Shown here piece after piece: positions 46,085 to 55,078 of a stretch of DNA of 55,996 nucleotides. The notes under the pieces were generated by a model, which did not search any database, was not told where the DNA came from, and saw only the letters and a list, made by a program, of their open reading frames with translations. Position 1 is the stretch's first letter. Every line of letters begins with the position of its first letter. The translations under genes were made by a program, and so were the position numbers. The DNA comes from Sulfurimonadaceae bacterium (GTDB taxonomy: Bacteria > Campylobacterota > Campylobacteria > Campylobacterales > Sulfurimonadaceae). The stretch covers positions 1-55,996 of the forward strand of contig JAQUHB010000019.1 in assembly GCA_028683835.1 (NCBI GenBank), written 5' to 3'.

Positions 46085-47340
46085 ACGATACGAATCATAA
46101 CCGGTTTAGAATTTACAAAGTCAAGCTCTTCGATACTTAAAATCATATTTTGTATATCTTTTTCAACTGCTGTATGTGTTGAAATCAAAAGATTTGCACT
46201 TGCATCACGTGAAGGACGTTGTAAAATTGTTTCTATTGAGATATTATGATTTGCAAAAATAGTCGTTATTTTTGAAAGTACGCCAGCTTTGTCTGAAACA
46301 TTGATACGAAGATAATATTTTGATTCTATTTCATCTATTGCTTTGAGTTTAAGACCGCCTTCTAGCGGCTTGTCAAATCCAAGCATCGGTTTGCTCTTTC
46401 CGCTTCTTGCGATATCGATGATATTTGCAATTACAGCACTTGCAGTCGCGTCACCGCCGGCACCCGCTCCGTAATAAAGTGTTTCACCAACTTTATCACC
46501 CACAACACTAATACCGTTCATAACACCATCGATCTTTGCAATCATCTCATCTTCATCGATCAAACATGCATGTACGCGAAGCTCTACTTCATTGCCGATT
46601 TTTTTCGCAATTCCTAAAAGCTTGATTCTGTAACCAAACTCTTTTGCAAAATTGATATCTTCTTGAGTGATGTTTTGGATACCTTCGATCAAGATATCTT
46701 CTGGTTTTGCATCGATCCCATATGCGATACTCGCCAGAATGAGAAGTTTATGAGCCGCGTCATATCCGCCAACATCAAAAGTCGGATCAGATTCCGCGTA
46801 ACCGAGTTCTTGCGCTTCTTTTAAAATAGAAGTATAAGACACGCCCTCAGCACTCATTTTTGTAAGCATATAGTTACATGTACCGTTCATGATCCCCATA
46901 ATCGACTGGATATGGTTTGCAGAAAGTCCATCACGTAGGGCGTTAATGATAGGAATACCACCCGCTACACTTGCTTCATATTCAAATGCAAGATCCCCTG
47001 CAAGCTCTTGAAGCTCATAACGGTGATAAGCCAAAAGCGCCTTGTTTGCAGTCACGACTGCTTTGCCGTTTTTAAGTGCACGCTTCACAACTTCAAAAGC
47101 ATCTTCGACACCGCCCATAAGCTCTACGACGATATCGATCTCTGGATCATCTAAAACATCATTGGCATTATCACTCAAAATTATGTCAAGATCTCTTTTT
47201 TTGGATAGATTACGAACAACACCGCTTTTAACTTCTATCTTAGTTCCTGCACGTGCAGAGATAATCTCCTGATTATCTTTTAAGATATTTACTACTGATG
47301 TCCCAACAGTGCCAACACCAATAATCCCGACTTTAATCAC
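46081..47340 (-). CDS. hom: Homoserine dehydrogenase
   Basis: Reduces aspartate semialdehyde to homoserine for threonine and methionine synthesis. 419 residues: the nucleotide loop GVGTVGTSVV near residue 8, VVTANKALLA near 95, the conserved GGIPIINALRDGL and GIMNGTCNYMLTKM segments, and a C-terminal ACT domain (INVSDKAGVLSKITTIFANHNISIETI) for feedback control. The start is GTG at 47340 with AAGGAT upstream, overlapping the aminotransferase stop in GTGA. Confidence 0.96.
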   Translation of the reverse strand: MIKVGIIGVGTVGTSVVNILKDNQEIISARAGTKIEVKSGVVRNLSKKRDLDIILSDNANDVLDDPEIDIVVELMGGVEDAFEVVKRALKNGKAVVTANKALLAYHRYELQELAGDLAFEYEASVAGGIPIINALRDGLSANHIQSIMGIMNGTCNYMLTKMSAEGVSYTSILKEAQELGYAESDPTFDVGGYDAAHKLLILASIAYGIDAKPEDILIEGIQNITQEDINFAKEFGYRIKLLGIAKKIGNEVELRVHACLIDEDEMIAKIDGVMNGISVVGDKVGETLYYGAGAGGDATASAVIANIIDIARSGKSKPMLGFDKPLEGGLKLKAIDEIESKYYLRINVSDKAGVLSKITTIFANHNISIETILQRPSRDASANLLISTHTAVEKDIQNMILSIEELDFVNSKPVMIRIV

Positions 47341-48563
47341 TCTTTATCCTTAGCGTCTTGAAGCTTTTTCAAAAACAGTTTAACATTTTTTGCAGCCTGA
47401 CGGATACGTTTATCGTTTTCTATAAGAGCGATACGCACATATTCATCTCCATACTCGCCAAAACCAATTCCCGGAGCGACTGCAACATGAGCCTCACGAA
47501 GAAGTTGTTTTGAAAATTCTAAAGAACCAAGATGTATAGCGAAATCAGGAATTTTTGCCCATACGAACATACTTGCCTGATTTTTTCTCATAGGCCAGCC
47601 AGCTTTATTAAAAGCATCTAAAAGAACATTTTGACGATGCTCATATTTGTCCGTAATATCTTTGACACATTGCTGATCGCCGTTTAATGCGACAGTCGCA
47701 GCAACTTGGATCGGAGTAAACATCCCATAATCAAGCCAAGATTTGATCTTTTGAAGTGCGCCGATAAGCTTTTTATTTCCTACGAAGTAGCCAACACGCC
47801 ATCCAGCCATATTGTAGCTTTTTGAAAGAGTAAAGCTCTCAACCGCAACATCCTTAGCCCCCGGAACACTCATGATCGAAGGTGTTACATAGCCATCAAA
47901 AGTGATATCTCCATACGCGATGTCAGAGATAACATAAAAACGCTCTTTTTTCGCCATTGCAACAAGTCTTACATAAAAATCTTGCGTTACTGTCGCTGTT
48001 GTAGGGTTATGAGGAAAGTTTACAAGAACAAATTTTGGTCTTGGTGAGTTTTCTTTAAAAACACGTTCCAAATCTTCAAAAAATTTATCTTCATCAACTT
48101 TATAATCTTCATCATACGCAAGACCAAACTTGACAACATTTCCACCTGCTAAGATAAATGCATAAGAGTGAATAGGATATGTAGGATCTGGAACAACTGC
48201 AACGTCACCCGGATTTGTGATAGCATATGCTAAGTGAGCATATCCCTCTTTACTTCCCATAGTAGCAACACATTCAGTTTGTGGATCAAGATCAACTCCA
48301 TAGCGACGTTTGTACCAGTCGGCTATCGCTTGAAGAAGTTTTGGAATTCCTTTAGAAACAGAATACCCTTGAGTTTTATTTTTTTTGGCAGATTCAATAA
48401 GTTTTTCTCTAATGTGTGCAGGAGTATCTCCATCGGGGTTACCCATACTAAAATCTATAACATCCGCACCAGCGCGACGCTCTTTCATTTTTAGTTCATT
48501 CACTTCCGCAAAAACATATTTTGGAAGTCTATCCATTCTATCAAATTTTATTTCATCAAACAT
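47337..48563 (-). CDS. Class I aminotransferase (LL-DAP/alanine aminotransferase-like)
   Basis: A 408-residue PLP fold-type I transaminase. DFSMGNPDGDTP near residue 41, the PDPTYPIHSY cofactor segment near 126, NFPHNPTTATV, the PLP lysine in SFTLSKSYNMAGWRVGYF and the C-terminal arginine in EYVRIALIEN are present. It resembles LL-diaminopimelate aminotransferase and AlaC-type enzymes; sequence alone does not choose between them. Linkage to hom, and asd and dapB in the window, suggest aspartate-family use. Confidence 0.88.
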   Translation of the reverse strand: MFDEIKFDRMDRLPKYVFAEVNELKMKERRAGADVIDFSMGNPDGDTPAHIREKLIESAKKNKTQGYSVSKGIPKLLQAIADWYKRRYGVDLDPQTECVATMGSKEGYAHLAYAITNPGDVAVVPDPTYPIHSYAFILAGGNVVKFGLAYDEDYKVDEDKFFEDLERVFKENSPRPKFVLVNFPHNPTTATVTQDFYVRLVAMAKKERFYVISDIAYGDITFDGYVTPSIMSVPGAKDVAVESFTLSKSYNMAGWRVGYFVGNKKLIGALQKIKSWLDYGMFTPIQVAATVALNGDQQCVKDITDKYEHRQNVLLDAFNKAGWPMRKNQASMFVWAKIPDFAIHLGSLEFSKQLLREAHVAVAPGIGFGEYGDEYVRIALIENDKRIRQAAKNVKLFLKKLQDAKDKE

Positions 48564-48639
48564 TTGTGTTATCCTGCCTAAATAAATTGCAGAATTCTAA
48601 CATAAATATCTCTATAAATTCTTTAGCATCCTTTGAAAA

Positions 48640-49464
48640 TTATCTCGACGCTTGTGCCTCAATATTGAAACCATTTTTGATATTATTCAAGGAGTACAGA
48701 TCCGATATTTTCATATATACCGTATTTAATAGAAGATCAATAGATAACGAAGATGTTTTGCTATCTATTTTTTGCACTTTTAAAAGATGTAACCCCTGAT
48801 CATAAAACGCAATTGAAGGATACCAACTATTTGCACGATTGGAATCAATGCTTACTTTGCTTACACCAGAAACATCAATCCACATTTCACTCATATCTCT
48901 TTGAGAAGTGATATTTGTAGTCAAATCAAGTTTAGGAACGCTCAAATGTGCCTTATTCATCTCAATTTCATAGCTCCAAGAAGCTGGATTTGCTGTTTGG
49001 ATATCTGTTAGATGACATCCTGATTTTGCAAGTTCTGTCTCTAGTGCAACTGGATCGATTACAGAATCTCCGTTATATTCTATGCTCCAAGAAAATTCAG
49101 ATCCTATAATATGAGATTCTTTTGTCATATATTTGTAGTAACCGATATTTCTGAGTGCATCAGACAAAATCTTCACTAAAAATATTGGAGAAGCTTTTGT
49201 AGAAAAATTTAAAGTGATATCTTGTGATGTTTTTAAAGAAAGATTTACCAATTTATTATTCTCAAGTGCTTGCATAACTTTGATAACATCAACACTGTTC
49301 CCATTATAATAATTGCTTTTTTGTTTAAAAACAACATCTATAAGCCCCTTGTTAGCGTTATACCCTTTCGTTCCTAAAATAGAATTCAGAGTTGAATCTA
49401 ACGACGTACTATCTGCCAAAAGAGAAGAACAAACAAATAAAAGGGCAATAAATAATTTTACCAA
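48640..49464 (-). CDS. Exported protein of unknown function
   Basis: 274 residues with a signal peptide (MVKLFIALLFVCSSLLA) and then a periplasmic region without motifs I know. It is mainly strand-forming, with a single cysteine in KSGCHLTDIQ. Its start overlaps the end of the RodZ-like gene by seven bases. C. jejuni has a periplasmic protein gene at this spot between the aminotransferase and a membrane protein, as I remember, so the pair seems conserved. A joint envelope role is inferred. Confidence 0.72.
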   Translation of the reverse strand: MVKLFIALLFVCSSLLADSTSLDSTLNSILGTKGYNANKGLIDVVFKQKSNYYNGNSVDVIKVMQALENNKLVNLSLKTSQDITLNFSTKASPIFLVKILSDALRNIGYYKYMTKESHIIGSEFSWSIEYNGDSVIDPVALETELAKSGCHLTDIQTANPASWSYEIEMNKAHLSVPKLDLTTNITSQRDMSEMWIDVSGVSKVSIDSNRANSWYPSIAFYDQGLHLLKVQKIDSKTSSLSIDLLLNTVYMKISDLYSLNNIKNGFNIEAQASR

Positions 49465-50303
49465 GCTTTACCCTTATTTAAATCTTTAAAACCTTGACGA
49501 GTAAGCTCAGTCAATTCTCCATTTTCGAATTTAAAATATTTTTTACCACTCTGGCTAAATTCTTTAATCTCAGATCCCAAATCTATTTTCATAAATGCAT
49601 GGCCAGTTTCAATAAGATAATTTTTTGAAGCATTTAAATCAAAGTTTTTATTTATCGTCGCTTGAGCTTCTCTTGAACTCTCTTGATCTATATAATCGAG
49701 CCAGAGCGTTTTATTTGGAATAATCTCAAGTTTTGTAGCCTTACCCATAGTGGTAGCAGGTGCAGTCTTAATAGGCTGAGACACATCTGGAGCTTTTTGC
49801 GCATTCACGGAAATATTTGTGTCGCTGGCATTCAGTTCCGCTGTGCTGTTGATTTCAGAACTGTTTGTTTCATTCGCATCAACCATAGAGATATTTTTAT
49901 CAAGATTTGCTTTTGCTGTTTCTATCTCTGTACTATTTGCTTCTACAGTTTCACTTCCGCTATGTGTGAGACTTGATATAATCAAATATCCAATGACAAG
50001 AGTTACTAAAAGCGCTGAAAGAATCATTTTTTTATCAAACTTTCCATACTCTTTTGTATCAATTTTGATATATTCAACTATCTCTTCATCTTTAGATCTG
50101 TGCTGTTCATAGTCAGCTAATATATCTTGAAGATCAAGTTTGTATTCGCGTTCTAAGATCGAAATAAAACCTCGAAACTGAACTTTTGGTATCTTATCAA
50201 ATGATTTATTGAAAATATAATCAATATTAGTTACCGAAATATGTGTCTTTTCATATATCTTTTGCGCACCGATCTTTTTTAGCTTTTCAAAATCTTCACT
50301 CAT
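49458..50303 (-). CDS. Single-pass membrane protein with RodZ-like layout
   Basis: 281 residues: a cytoplasmic helical domain (1-65, KIYEKTHISVTNIDYIFNKS then QFRGFISILEREYKLDL) that resembles an HTH module, an acidic linker, one transmembrane helix (about 92-112, ILSALLVTLVIGYLIIS), a long Asn/Ser/Thr/Glu-rich periplasmic linker (115-180) and a small folded end domain containing LEIIPNKTLWLDYID and NYLIETGHAFMKIDL. This order matches the cell-shape protein RodZ, whose end domain has a similar W-rich strand. Homology to RodZ is likely but not certain. It overlaps rlmB upstream (ATGA) and the exported-protein gene downstream. Confidence 0.7.
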   Translation of the reverse strand: MSEDFEKLKKIGAQKIYEKTHISVTNIDYIFNKSFDKIPKVQFRGFISILEREYKLDLQDILADYEQHRSKDEEIVEYIKIDTKEYGKFDKKMILSALLVTLVIGYLIISSLTHSGSETVEANSTEIETAKANLDKNISMVDANETNSSEINSTAELNASDTNISVNAQKAPDVSQPIKTAPATTMGKATKLEIIPNKTLWLDYIDQESSREAQATINKNFDLNASKNYLIETGHAFMKIDLGSEIKEFSQSGKKYFKFENGELTELTRQGFKDLNKGKAW

Positions 50304-50980
50304 ACCCGCATCCTGTCCATTAGTATTGCGCCAGCTACACTTACATTTAAAGAATCAAATCCGTTTTCCATCTTTATAGAAACTTTCTTATCCAATCTTG
50401 AAACCGCTTTTAGAGGCAAACCTTCTCCTTCACTTCCAAGGATGATTGCTCGCTTTTGTGCCGGCTTTATATCTCTGATATCTTCGCCATCCATAACAGC
50501 GCCATAGATCGTAAATCCAGACATCTTCAGGTCATTAATTACATCATAGAGGTTTGTGACAACTGTAAAAGGCATATCACAAAGTGCACCGCTTGAGCTT
50601 CTCATGATTGGCTCCATCGCGAGCTGTTTTACACCGGTTGCTACAATTGCGTCTACTCCAAAAGCATACGCGCTTCGTACAATCGCGCCGATATTTCCCA
50701 CATCTGTTACAGATGCCAGTATGACTACAAAATCTTTATCTAAAAAAGTTTTAAAGGGCGCGAGTGTAAAATCTTCGATCTCAGCTAACATGCCTTGATG
50801 GTTTGAACTTTTACACATCTTGTCAGCAGCATCACTTGGAATACGCTTTACTTCAAAATCGTACTTCATCAGTTTTGAGTACTCTTTTTTATCCACTTCT
50901 TTTGCAAGGTAGAGTTTAGAAACAAGTTTGGGATGATTTTGCAATATATAATATATTGGCTGTTTTCCATAAATTAACAT
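50300..50980 (-). CDS. rlmB: 23S rRNA 2'-O-methyltransferase (RlmB/TrmH family)
   Basis: A 226-residue SPOUT methyltransferase. MLIYGKQPIYYIL is the typical RlmB start and a short substrate-binding domain follows. The knot motifs are DVGNIGAIVRSAYAFGVDA (motif 1), AIILGSEGEGLP (motif 2) and SLNVSVAGAILMDRM (motif 3). It probably methylates G2251 of 23S rRNA. Other TrmH-family targets cannot be excluded. It heads a translation-linked run with rsmI, rpmE and rsmE. Confidence 0.9.
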   Translation of the reverse strand: MLIYGKQPIYYILQNHPKLVSKLYLAKEVDKKEYSKLMKYDFEVKRIPSDAADKMCKSSNHQGMLAEIEDFTLAPFKTFLDKDFVVILASVTDVGNIGAIVRSAYAFGVDAIVATGVKQLAMEPIMRSSSGALCDMPFTVVTNLYDVINDLKMSGFTIYGAVMDGEDIRDIKPAQKRAIILGSEGEGLPLKAVSRLDKKVSIKMENGFDSLNVSVAGAILMDRMRV

Positions 50981-51010
50981 AGTGAAATTCTAACCAAAAA
51001 AACTTATATT

Positions 51011-51826
51011 TCAGTTGAGTTCAAGAAGTCTTTTGTAGCAGCTTTTTGGATTTTCGCCTGTTATTTTGGATATGAGTTTTGATGCGGTTTTTATTGGGAG
51101 TTCAAGTTCTAAGACATCGTTTTGGCTGATATTGGAGTTGATCGCTTCGCCGGCTTCGAGGACTACGACCCATTCCCCTTTGTAGTTTCCCTCAAGTTTA
51201 TCAAAAATCTCTTTGGCTGTTCCGCTAAGATAGCGTTGAAATTTTTTCGTCAGCTCTTTTGCCAAAAACATTTTTCTCGTTGGAACCTCTTTGATGAGTT
51301 CTTCTAAAAGCTTGTCAAGTCTGTGCGGAGATTCATACAAAATAGTCGTATATCCGTTGTAAAGTGCTTTTTGCAAAGCTTTGTCACGATCGGCACCTTT
51401 ATGCGGTAAAAAACCGAAAAATAAAAACGAGGTCTCAACAAATCCGCTTGCGACATACGCTGTTAAAAGCGCATTTGCTCCGGGAAGGACATCATATTTA
51501 ACCCCATTTTCAATGCAGTAAGCAACAAGTGCCTGCCCTGGATCGCTGATACCGGGCATTCCTGCATCGCTCGCATAAACAACATTTTGTTCAAAAAAAT
51601 CGGGTGTGAGGTTTTGAACAAAATGGTGTTCATTGTGTGAATGAAGTGAAATAAAATTTTGATCTTCTTTACATGCTAAGTTATAGCGTTCTTTAAGTAT
51701 GTGGATAAGTTTTTTTGTAACGCGAGTGTCTTCGCAAAGCAGAGTGTTGGCTTCACCCAAAGCTTGCATAGCTCTGAGTGTAATATCGCCAATGTTTCCA
51801 ATCGGAGTTGGAACAAGAGTTAACAA
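51011..51826 (-). CDS. rsmI: 16S rRNA (cytidine-1402) 2'-O-methyltransferase
   Basis: A 271-residue tetrapyrrole-methylase-fold enzyme acting on 16S rRNA. The N-terminal LTLVPTPIGNIGDITLRAMQAL and LLCEDTRVTKKL, then YASDAGMPGISDPGQALVAYC and LPGANALLTAYVASGF, are the family blocks. It begins 15 bases after the rpmE stop, so a shared transcript is likely. Confidence 0.95.
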   Translation of the reverse strand: MLTLVPTPIGNIGDITLRAMQALGEANTLLCEDTRVTKKLIHILKERYNLACKEDQNFISLHSHNEHHFVQNLTPDFFEQNVVYASDAGMPGISDPGQALVAYCIENGVKYDVLPGANALLTAYVASGFVETSFLFFGFLPHKGADRDKALQKALYNGYTTILYESPHRLDKLLEELIKEVPTRKMFLAKELTKKFQRYLSGTAKEIFDKLEGNYKGEWVVVLEAGEAINSNISQNDVLELELPIKTASKLISKITGENPKSCYKRLLELN

Positions 51827-51841
51827 AAGTTAGCTCTTTAA

Positions 51842-52042
51842 TTAGTTCATGTTGTAACGTTTTTTGAATTTATCAATACGTCCAGCAGTATCAACCATAC
51901 GCTCAGAACCTGTAAAGAATGGGTGACATTCGTTACAAATATCTATCATCATCTCAGGTTTTTGACCTTTTGTCACGAATGTGTTGCCACATGAACAAGT
52001 TACTGTACAATCAACTAAATTTGGGTGGATATCTTTTTTCAT
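51842..52042 (-). CDS. rpmE: Ribosomal protein L31 (zinc-binding form)
   Basis: 66 residues from the ATG at 52042, chosen because MKKDIHPN is the invariant start; the open frame extends seven codons upstream without homology. Cysteines in CSCGNTF and CNECHPFF give the C+ zinc form. [22 protein letters not shown] is the typical end. A promoter and structured leader precede it. Confidence 0.97.
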   Translation of the reverse strand: MKKDIHPNLVDCTVTCSCGNTFVTKGQKPEMMIDICNECHPFFTGSERMVDTAGRIDKFKKRYNMN

Positions 52043-52118
52043 CTTATGTGCCTTTTGATACACGTTTGTGTGCGTATACCGATATATTTTTTAAATCCGT
52101 ATGGGGGCGGATTTTTGA
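52043..52118 (-). promoter_or_regulatory. Structured 5' leader of rpmE
   Basis: The predicted leader of about 75 bases holds two stem-loops: AAATCCG-(8)-CGGATTT (52093-52114, perfect 7 bp) and, closer to the start, ATACGC...GTGTAT with one G-T pair. The second ends about 11 bases before the ATG, around AAGG. L31 leaders that autoregulate are known in other phyla; whether this is one is open. Confidence 0.45.
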
Positions 52119-52124
52119 ATCGCA

Positions 52125-52130
52125 ATTATA
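52125..52130 (-). promoter_or_regulatory. -10 box of rpmE
   Basis: TATAAT on the minus strand in GATATAATTGCG, about 82 bases before the rpmE ATG, in the gap after rsmE. Confidence 0.55.
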
Positions 52131-52147
52131 TCTAAAATAATTTTCTA

Positions 52148-52825
52148 TTACAACAGCATCTTTGAAGCGACTGCCACAACGGCCGTCTCTGAGCGAAGTA
52201 CCATCGGAGTATCGAGTCTATACACTTTTTGAGCGCTCAAAAGTTTTTTTTCTGCTTCACTAAATCCGCCCTCACTGCCGATGAGAATCGTCTCAAATTT
52301 TTCATCACCGCTTAAAGCTTCGTCACAAAAATCAAATACGACGGTATCTGGATATTTTTTGACAAATTCTCCGATATTTTTTAGAGTTTCAAACTCCATC
52401 ACATCCGTTCTGCCACATTGGGAAGAGGAACTTTGAGTGATACGGAGAAATCGGTTGAAATCGGGCTTGAAATTTTTCTGAGACCTATCACAATAGATAA
52501 AGCTAATCTTCTTCACGCCAAGTTCGTTAAGCATGGGAAGCACTTTTTCCACTGAATTAGTGTCAATGACGCACCAGCCGACATGTAAGAATTTTGCTGA
52601 TTCTACTTTTTGTTCTTTAGATTCTACAAGCCTTACATATAAGACTCTTGGATCAATGGAGATTATCTCGTACATGGAAGCGATTTCAAGATTTTCGCTC
52701 GAGCGAAAAGTAAGAATGTCACCCTCATGATGTCGTCTTACTTTAACGAGATATTTATGCATTTCGCCTTTGATAGTTATTTCTTGGCGACCTGCTTCTT
52801 CATGTGTGACGTAGATCACAGCCAC
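52148..52825 (-). CDS. rsmE: 16S rRNA (uracil-1498) N3-methyltransferase
   Basis: A 225-residue SPOUT enzyme. The N-terminal PUA-like part contains HKYLVKVRRHHEGDILTF; KISFIYCDRSQKNFKPDFNRFLRI lies mid-protein, and the knot signature is ILIGSEGGFSEAEKKLL with LDTPMVLRSETAVVAVAS at the end. The start is GTG at 52825, overlapping the membrane-protein gene by ten bases. The ribosome site is weak, so coupling is likely. Confidence 0.94.
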   Translation of the reverse strand: MAVIYVTHEEAGRQEITIKGEMHKYLVKVRRHHEGDILTFRSSENLEIASMYEIISIDPRVLYVRLVESKEQKVESAKFLHVGWCVIDTNSVEKVLPMLNELGVKKISFIYCDRSQKNFKPDFNRFLRITQSSSSQCGRTDVMEFETLKNIGEFVKKYPDTVVFDFCDEALSGDEKFETILIGSEGGFSEAEKKLLSAQKVYRLDTPMVLRSETAVVAVASKMLL

Positions 52826-53220
52826 ATCCAGAGGGCGATGCCAAAGATCATCAGAAGTTCAACAAAAAGAATCTTCTTTGCATAATCCCTATACAAAGGG
52901 ATCGCGTGCGGAAGGTCTTTGAGATATTTCAAAGGCTTGACTCTTTTCACCTCTAACACGATAAACACTATCCCGGCAACGATCATTGCGATATTTGCCA
53001 AGGTAAAATGCAGATGTTTCGCAGCCATCATTATCGTTCCCGTAAAAAGAATAAAACCCAAAACTACGGCTATCATCGGTGTTAAAAATGCCATTTTTTT
53101 ACGGTATGGCAAAACGGTTTTAGCTTGAAAAAGCAACAAAAAATTGAGTCCCATCAAAACTAAAAGTGCGATAACGCTGTAGTTGTGATAATCTATTGTC
53201 ATATTGTACATGTAATTCAT
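52816..53220 (-). CDS. Four-helix membrane protein, unknown function
   Basis: 134 residues with four hydrophobic segments (about 14-32, 44-64, 72-88 and 112-133). Basic loops such as RKK and KRVKPLKYLKD suggest inner-membrane orientation. I recognise no motif; two His residues (HLHF) lie between helices 2 and 3. The start could be the first ATG or the one six codons later, and no ribosome site is clear. It is upstream of rsmE and overlaps it. An eleven-base match to the dispersed palindrome lies at its 5' end (near 53208). Confidence 0.7.
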   Translation of the reverse strand: MNYMYNMTIDYHNYSVIALLVLMGLNFLLLFQAKTVLPYRKKMAFLTPMIAVVLGFILFTGTIMMAAKHLHFTLANIAMIVAGIVFIVLEVKRVKPLKYLKDLPHAIPLYRDYAKKILFVELLMIFGIALWMWL

Positions 53221-53281
53221 AAGCGAATTTTACTATAATATGTTTAAAAAAACGCGTTATTAGCAAGCAAGGATCACTACT

Positions 53282-54499
53282 ATGGCTGTATCAGTTGAAG
53301 AAGCACTGCAACTCATCTATGAAAATATAAAACCTAAAACGACGAAAATCTTGCCTCTTGAGCAAGCACTTGGACATATTATCTCTGAAAATATCATAGC
53401 TTCCCTCAATCTTCCCCCTTACGACAACTCCGCGATGGATGGATATGCCGTTAAATGTGATGAAGTGAACCAAAAATTAACTATTTTAAAAACAATCTTT
53501 GCTGGTGATAAAGAGGAGTATTTACTTCAAACTGGTTCCGCATATAAAATCATGACAGGCGCAAAAATCCCTTTTGGTGCGGAAGCGATTGTTCCTATTG
53601 AAGAGGCGCAGGCAGATAAAGAGTTTGTCACATTTTCTAAAGATGTTAAACATGGGATGCATATACGTTTATGCGGTGAGGATATCGAGGAAAATGATCT
53701 GATTATTGAACAAAATACCCTTTTATCTGCTCACCATATTACACTCCTTGCTTCGCAAGGGATCTCACATGTAAATGTTTATGCCAAGCCGCGTGTTGCA
53801 CTTTTTGCTTCTGGAAGTGAACTCAAAATGCATTGGCAAAAACTTGGAGTACATCAACTTTATAATACTAATACTCCTACTTTTATCGCCCGCGCAAAAG
53901 AACTTGGGTGTGAGGCTGAGTTTTTGGGAACGACGGAAGATAACGTAGAAACGCTTTGTGAAATGATACAAACTGCACTTGATTACGACCTTATCATTAC
54001 CTCAGGCGGAGTGAGTGTCGGTGATGCAGACTTTACAAAAGAGGCTTTTTCTTGTTTTGATTTTGAACCACTCTTTGAAAAAGTAGATATAAAACCAGGC
54101 AAACCAACCACTTTTGGACGTATCAACAATACTTTCATCTTAAATCTTCCAGGGAATCCGCTTGCCGCGACACTCAACTTTGAACTCTTTGCACAAGCGG
54201 CTATATTGGCACTCAGTGCAAATGGTGAAAAATATATCAATTTTATAGAAACAAAAATGGGAAGCGAGTTTAGGACAAGAGCGGGAAAAAGAAGTCTCAT
54301 TCCCGGATATTTTGATGGCTCAACATTTGTAGCCGTAGAAAAATTCGCTCCTGGAATGATCTCGCCGATGGCGATCTCAAACGGATTTATTATGATCGAT
54401 CAAGAAGTATCTCTTCTGGAAGTAGGCCATAATGTAAAGTTTATCCCTTCAAGATTTAGCTTTACATGTAAGCATAAAAAAGATTTAATAACTCGTTAA
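53282..54499 (+). CDS. moeA: Molybdopterin molybdenumtransferase
   Basis: Inserts molybdate into adenylylated molybdopterin; 405 residues. PYDNSAMDGYAVK near residue 49, the KIMTGAKIPFGAEAIVPIEE segment, the MogA-like domain with IITSGGVSVGDADF near 240, and FILNLPGNPLAATLNFELF are diagnostic. The cofactor would serve the oxidoreductase at 43002-45083. It ends at a TTAA that also holds the queD stop on the other strand. Confidence 0.96.
   Translation: MAVSVEEALQLIYENIKPKTTKILPLEQALGHIISENIIASLNLPPYDNSAMDGYAVKCDEVNQKLTILKTIFAGDKEEYLLQTGSAYKIMTGAKIPFGAEAIVPIEEAQADKEFVTFSKDVKHGMHIRLCGEDIEENDLIIEQNTLLSAHHITLLASQGISHVNVYAKPRVALFASGSELKMHWQKLGVHQLYNTNTPTFIARAKELGCEAEFLGTTEDNVETLCEMIQTALDYDLIITSGGVSVGDADFTKEAFSCFDFEPLFEKVDIKPGKPTTFGRINNTFILNLPGNPLAATLNFELFAQAAILALSANGEKYINFIETKMGSEFRTRAGKRSLIPGYFDGSTFVAVEKFAPGMISPMAISNGFIMIDQEVSLLEVGHNVKFIPSRFSFTCKHKKDLITR
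54461..54472. repeat. Dispersed palindrome, copy 6 (TTTACATGTAAG)
   Basis: Eleven of twelve bases fit, ten codons before the moeA stop, read as Phe-Thr-Cys-Lys. Confidence 0.65.
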
Positions 54500-55077
54500 A
54501 CACTCACTGGATTTGTAAAGCTTTTTTGATTTTTAATATCTTCAAAAAGATTTACATTGCCAAAACCCTCTTTCACTTCATCGCTAAAGATAATCTCTTC
54601 TAAAGAGATTTTCCCCATCGCTTCAGAGTAAGCATCCTCTTTAAAGCACTGTGCATAGCCAGTTTCTGTTTCATGAACTATAACGCTGTGAAGCTTCACC
54701 CCTTTTTCTCCATTGACCTTACATGTAAGCTTTAAAAGCGCATCTATCATGAAAAATATCACACGGCTAAACTGCTCAGCCGATGGAGAAACGGGAAGTT
54801 CAACCCATCTTAAAGAGTGCTTTTTCATATCTTCAATATACTCTTGATTATCTCCGCTCCAAAGCGTTATAGCGTGATCAAAACTCTCGACAAGTGCCTT
54901 CATATTTTGTTTCATGAGTCCAAAATCATACACCATCTGCCCATGATCCAAAAAGTTTGACTCAAACAAAATCTCTACTTTATATGAGTGCCCGTGAATA
55001 GAACTTCTACATTTTACAGAACTGCATCCACGTACAATATGGGCATTTTCAAATTTAAAAAGTTTTCTTATTATCAT
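54496..55077 (-). CDS. queD: 6-Carboxytetrahydropterin synthase (QueD), long form
   Basis: Converts dihydroneopterin triphosphate to carboxytetrahydropterin in queuosine synthesis. 193 residues, longer than the usual 120 or so through an inserted middle and a C-terminal tail. Zinc-binding histidines occur in FKFENAHIV and SSIHGHSYKVE, with the catalytic Cys in VKCRSSIHGH. HGQMVYDFGLMKQ and FDHAITLWSGD follow, and HETETGYAQC closes the core. It begins one base after queE ends. Confidence 0.93.
   Translation of the reverse strand: MIIRKLFKFENAHIVRGCSSVKCRSSIHGHSYKVEILFESNFLDHGQMVYDFGLMKQNMKALVESFDHAITLWSGDNQEYIEDMKKHSLRWVELPVSPSAEQFSRVIFFMIDALLKLTCKVNGEKGVKLHSVIVHETETGYAQCFKEDAYSEAMGKISLEEIIFSDEVKEGFGNVNLFEDIKNQKSFTNPVSV
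54718..54729. repeat. Dispersed palindrome CTTACATGTAAG, copy 7
   Basis: A perfect copy inside queD, read as Leu-Thr-Cys-Lys, only 257 bases from copy 6 in moeA. Confidence 0.7.
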
Positions 55078-55078
55078 C

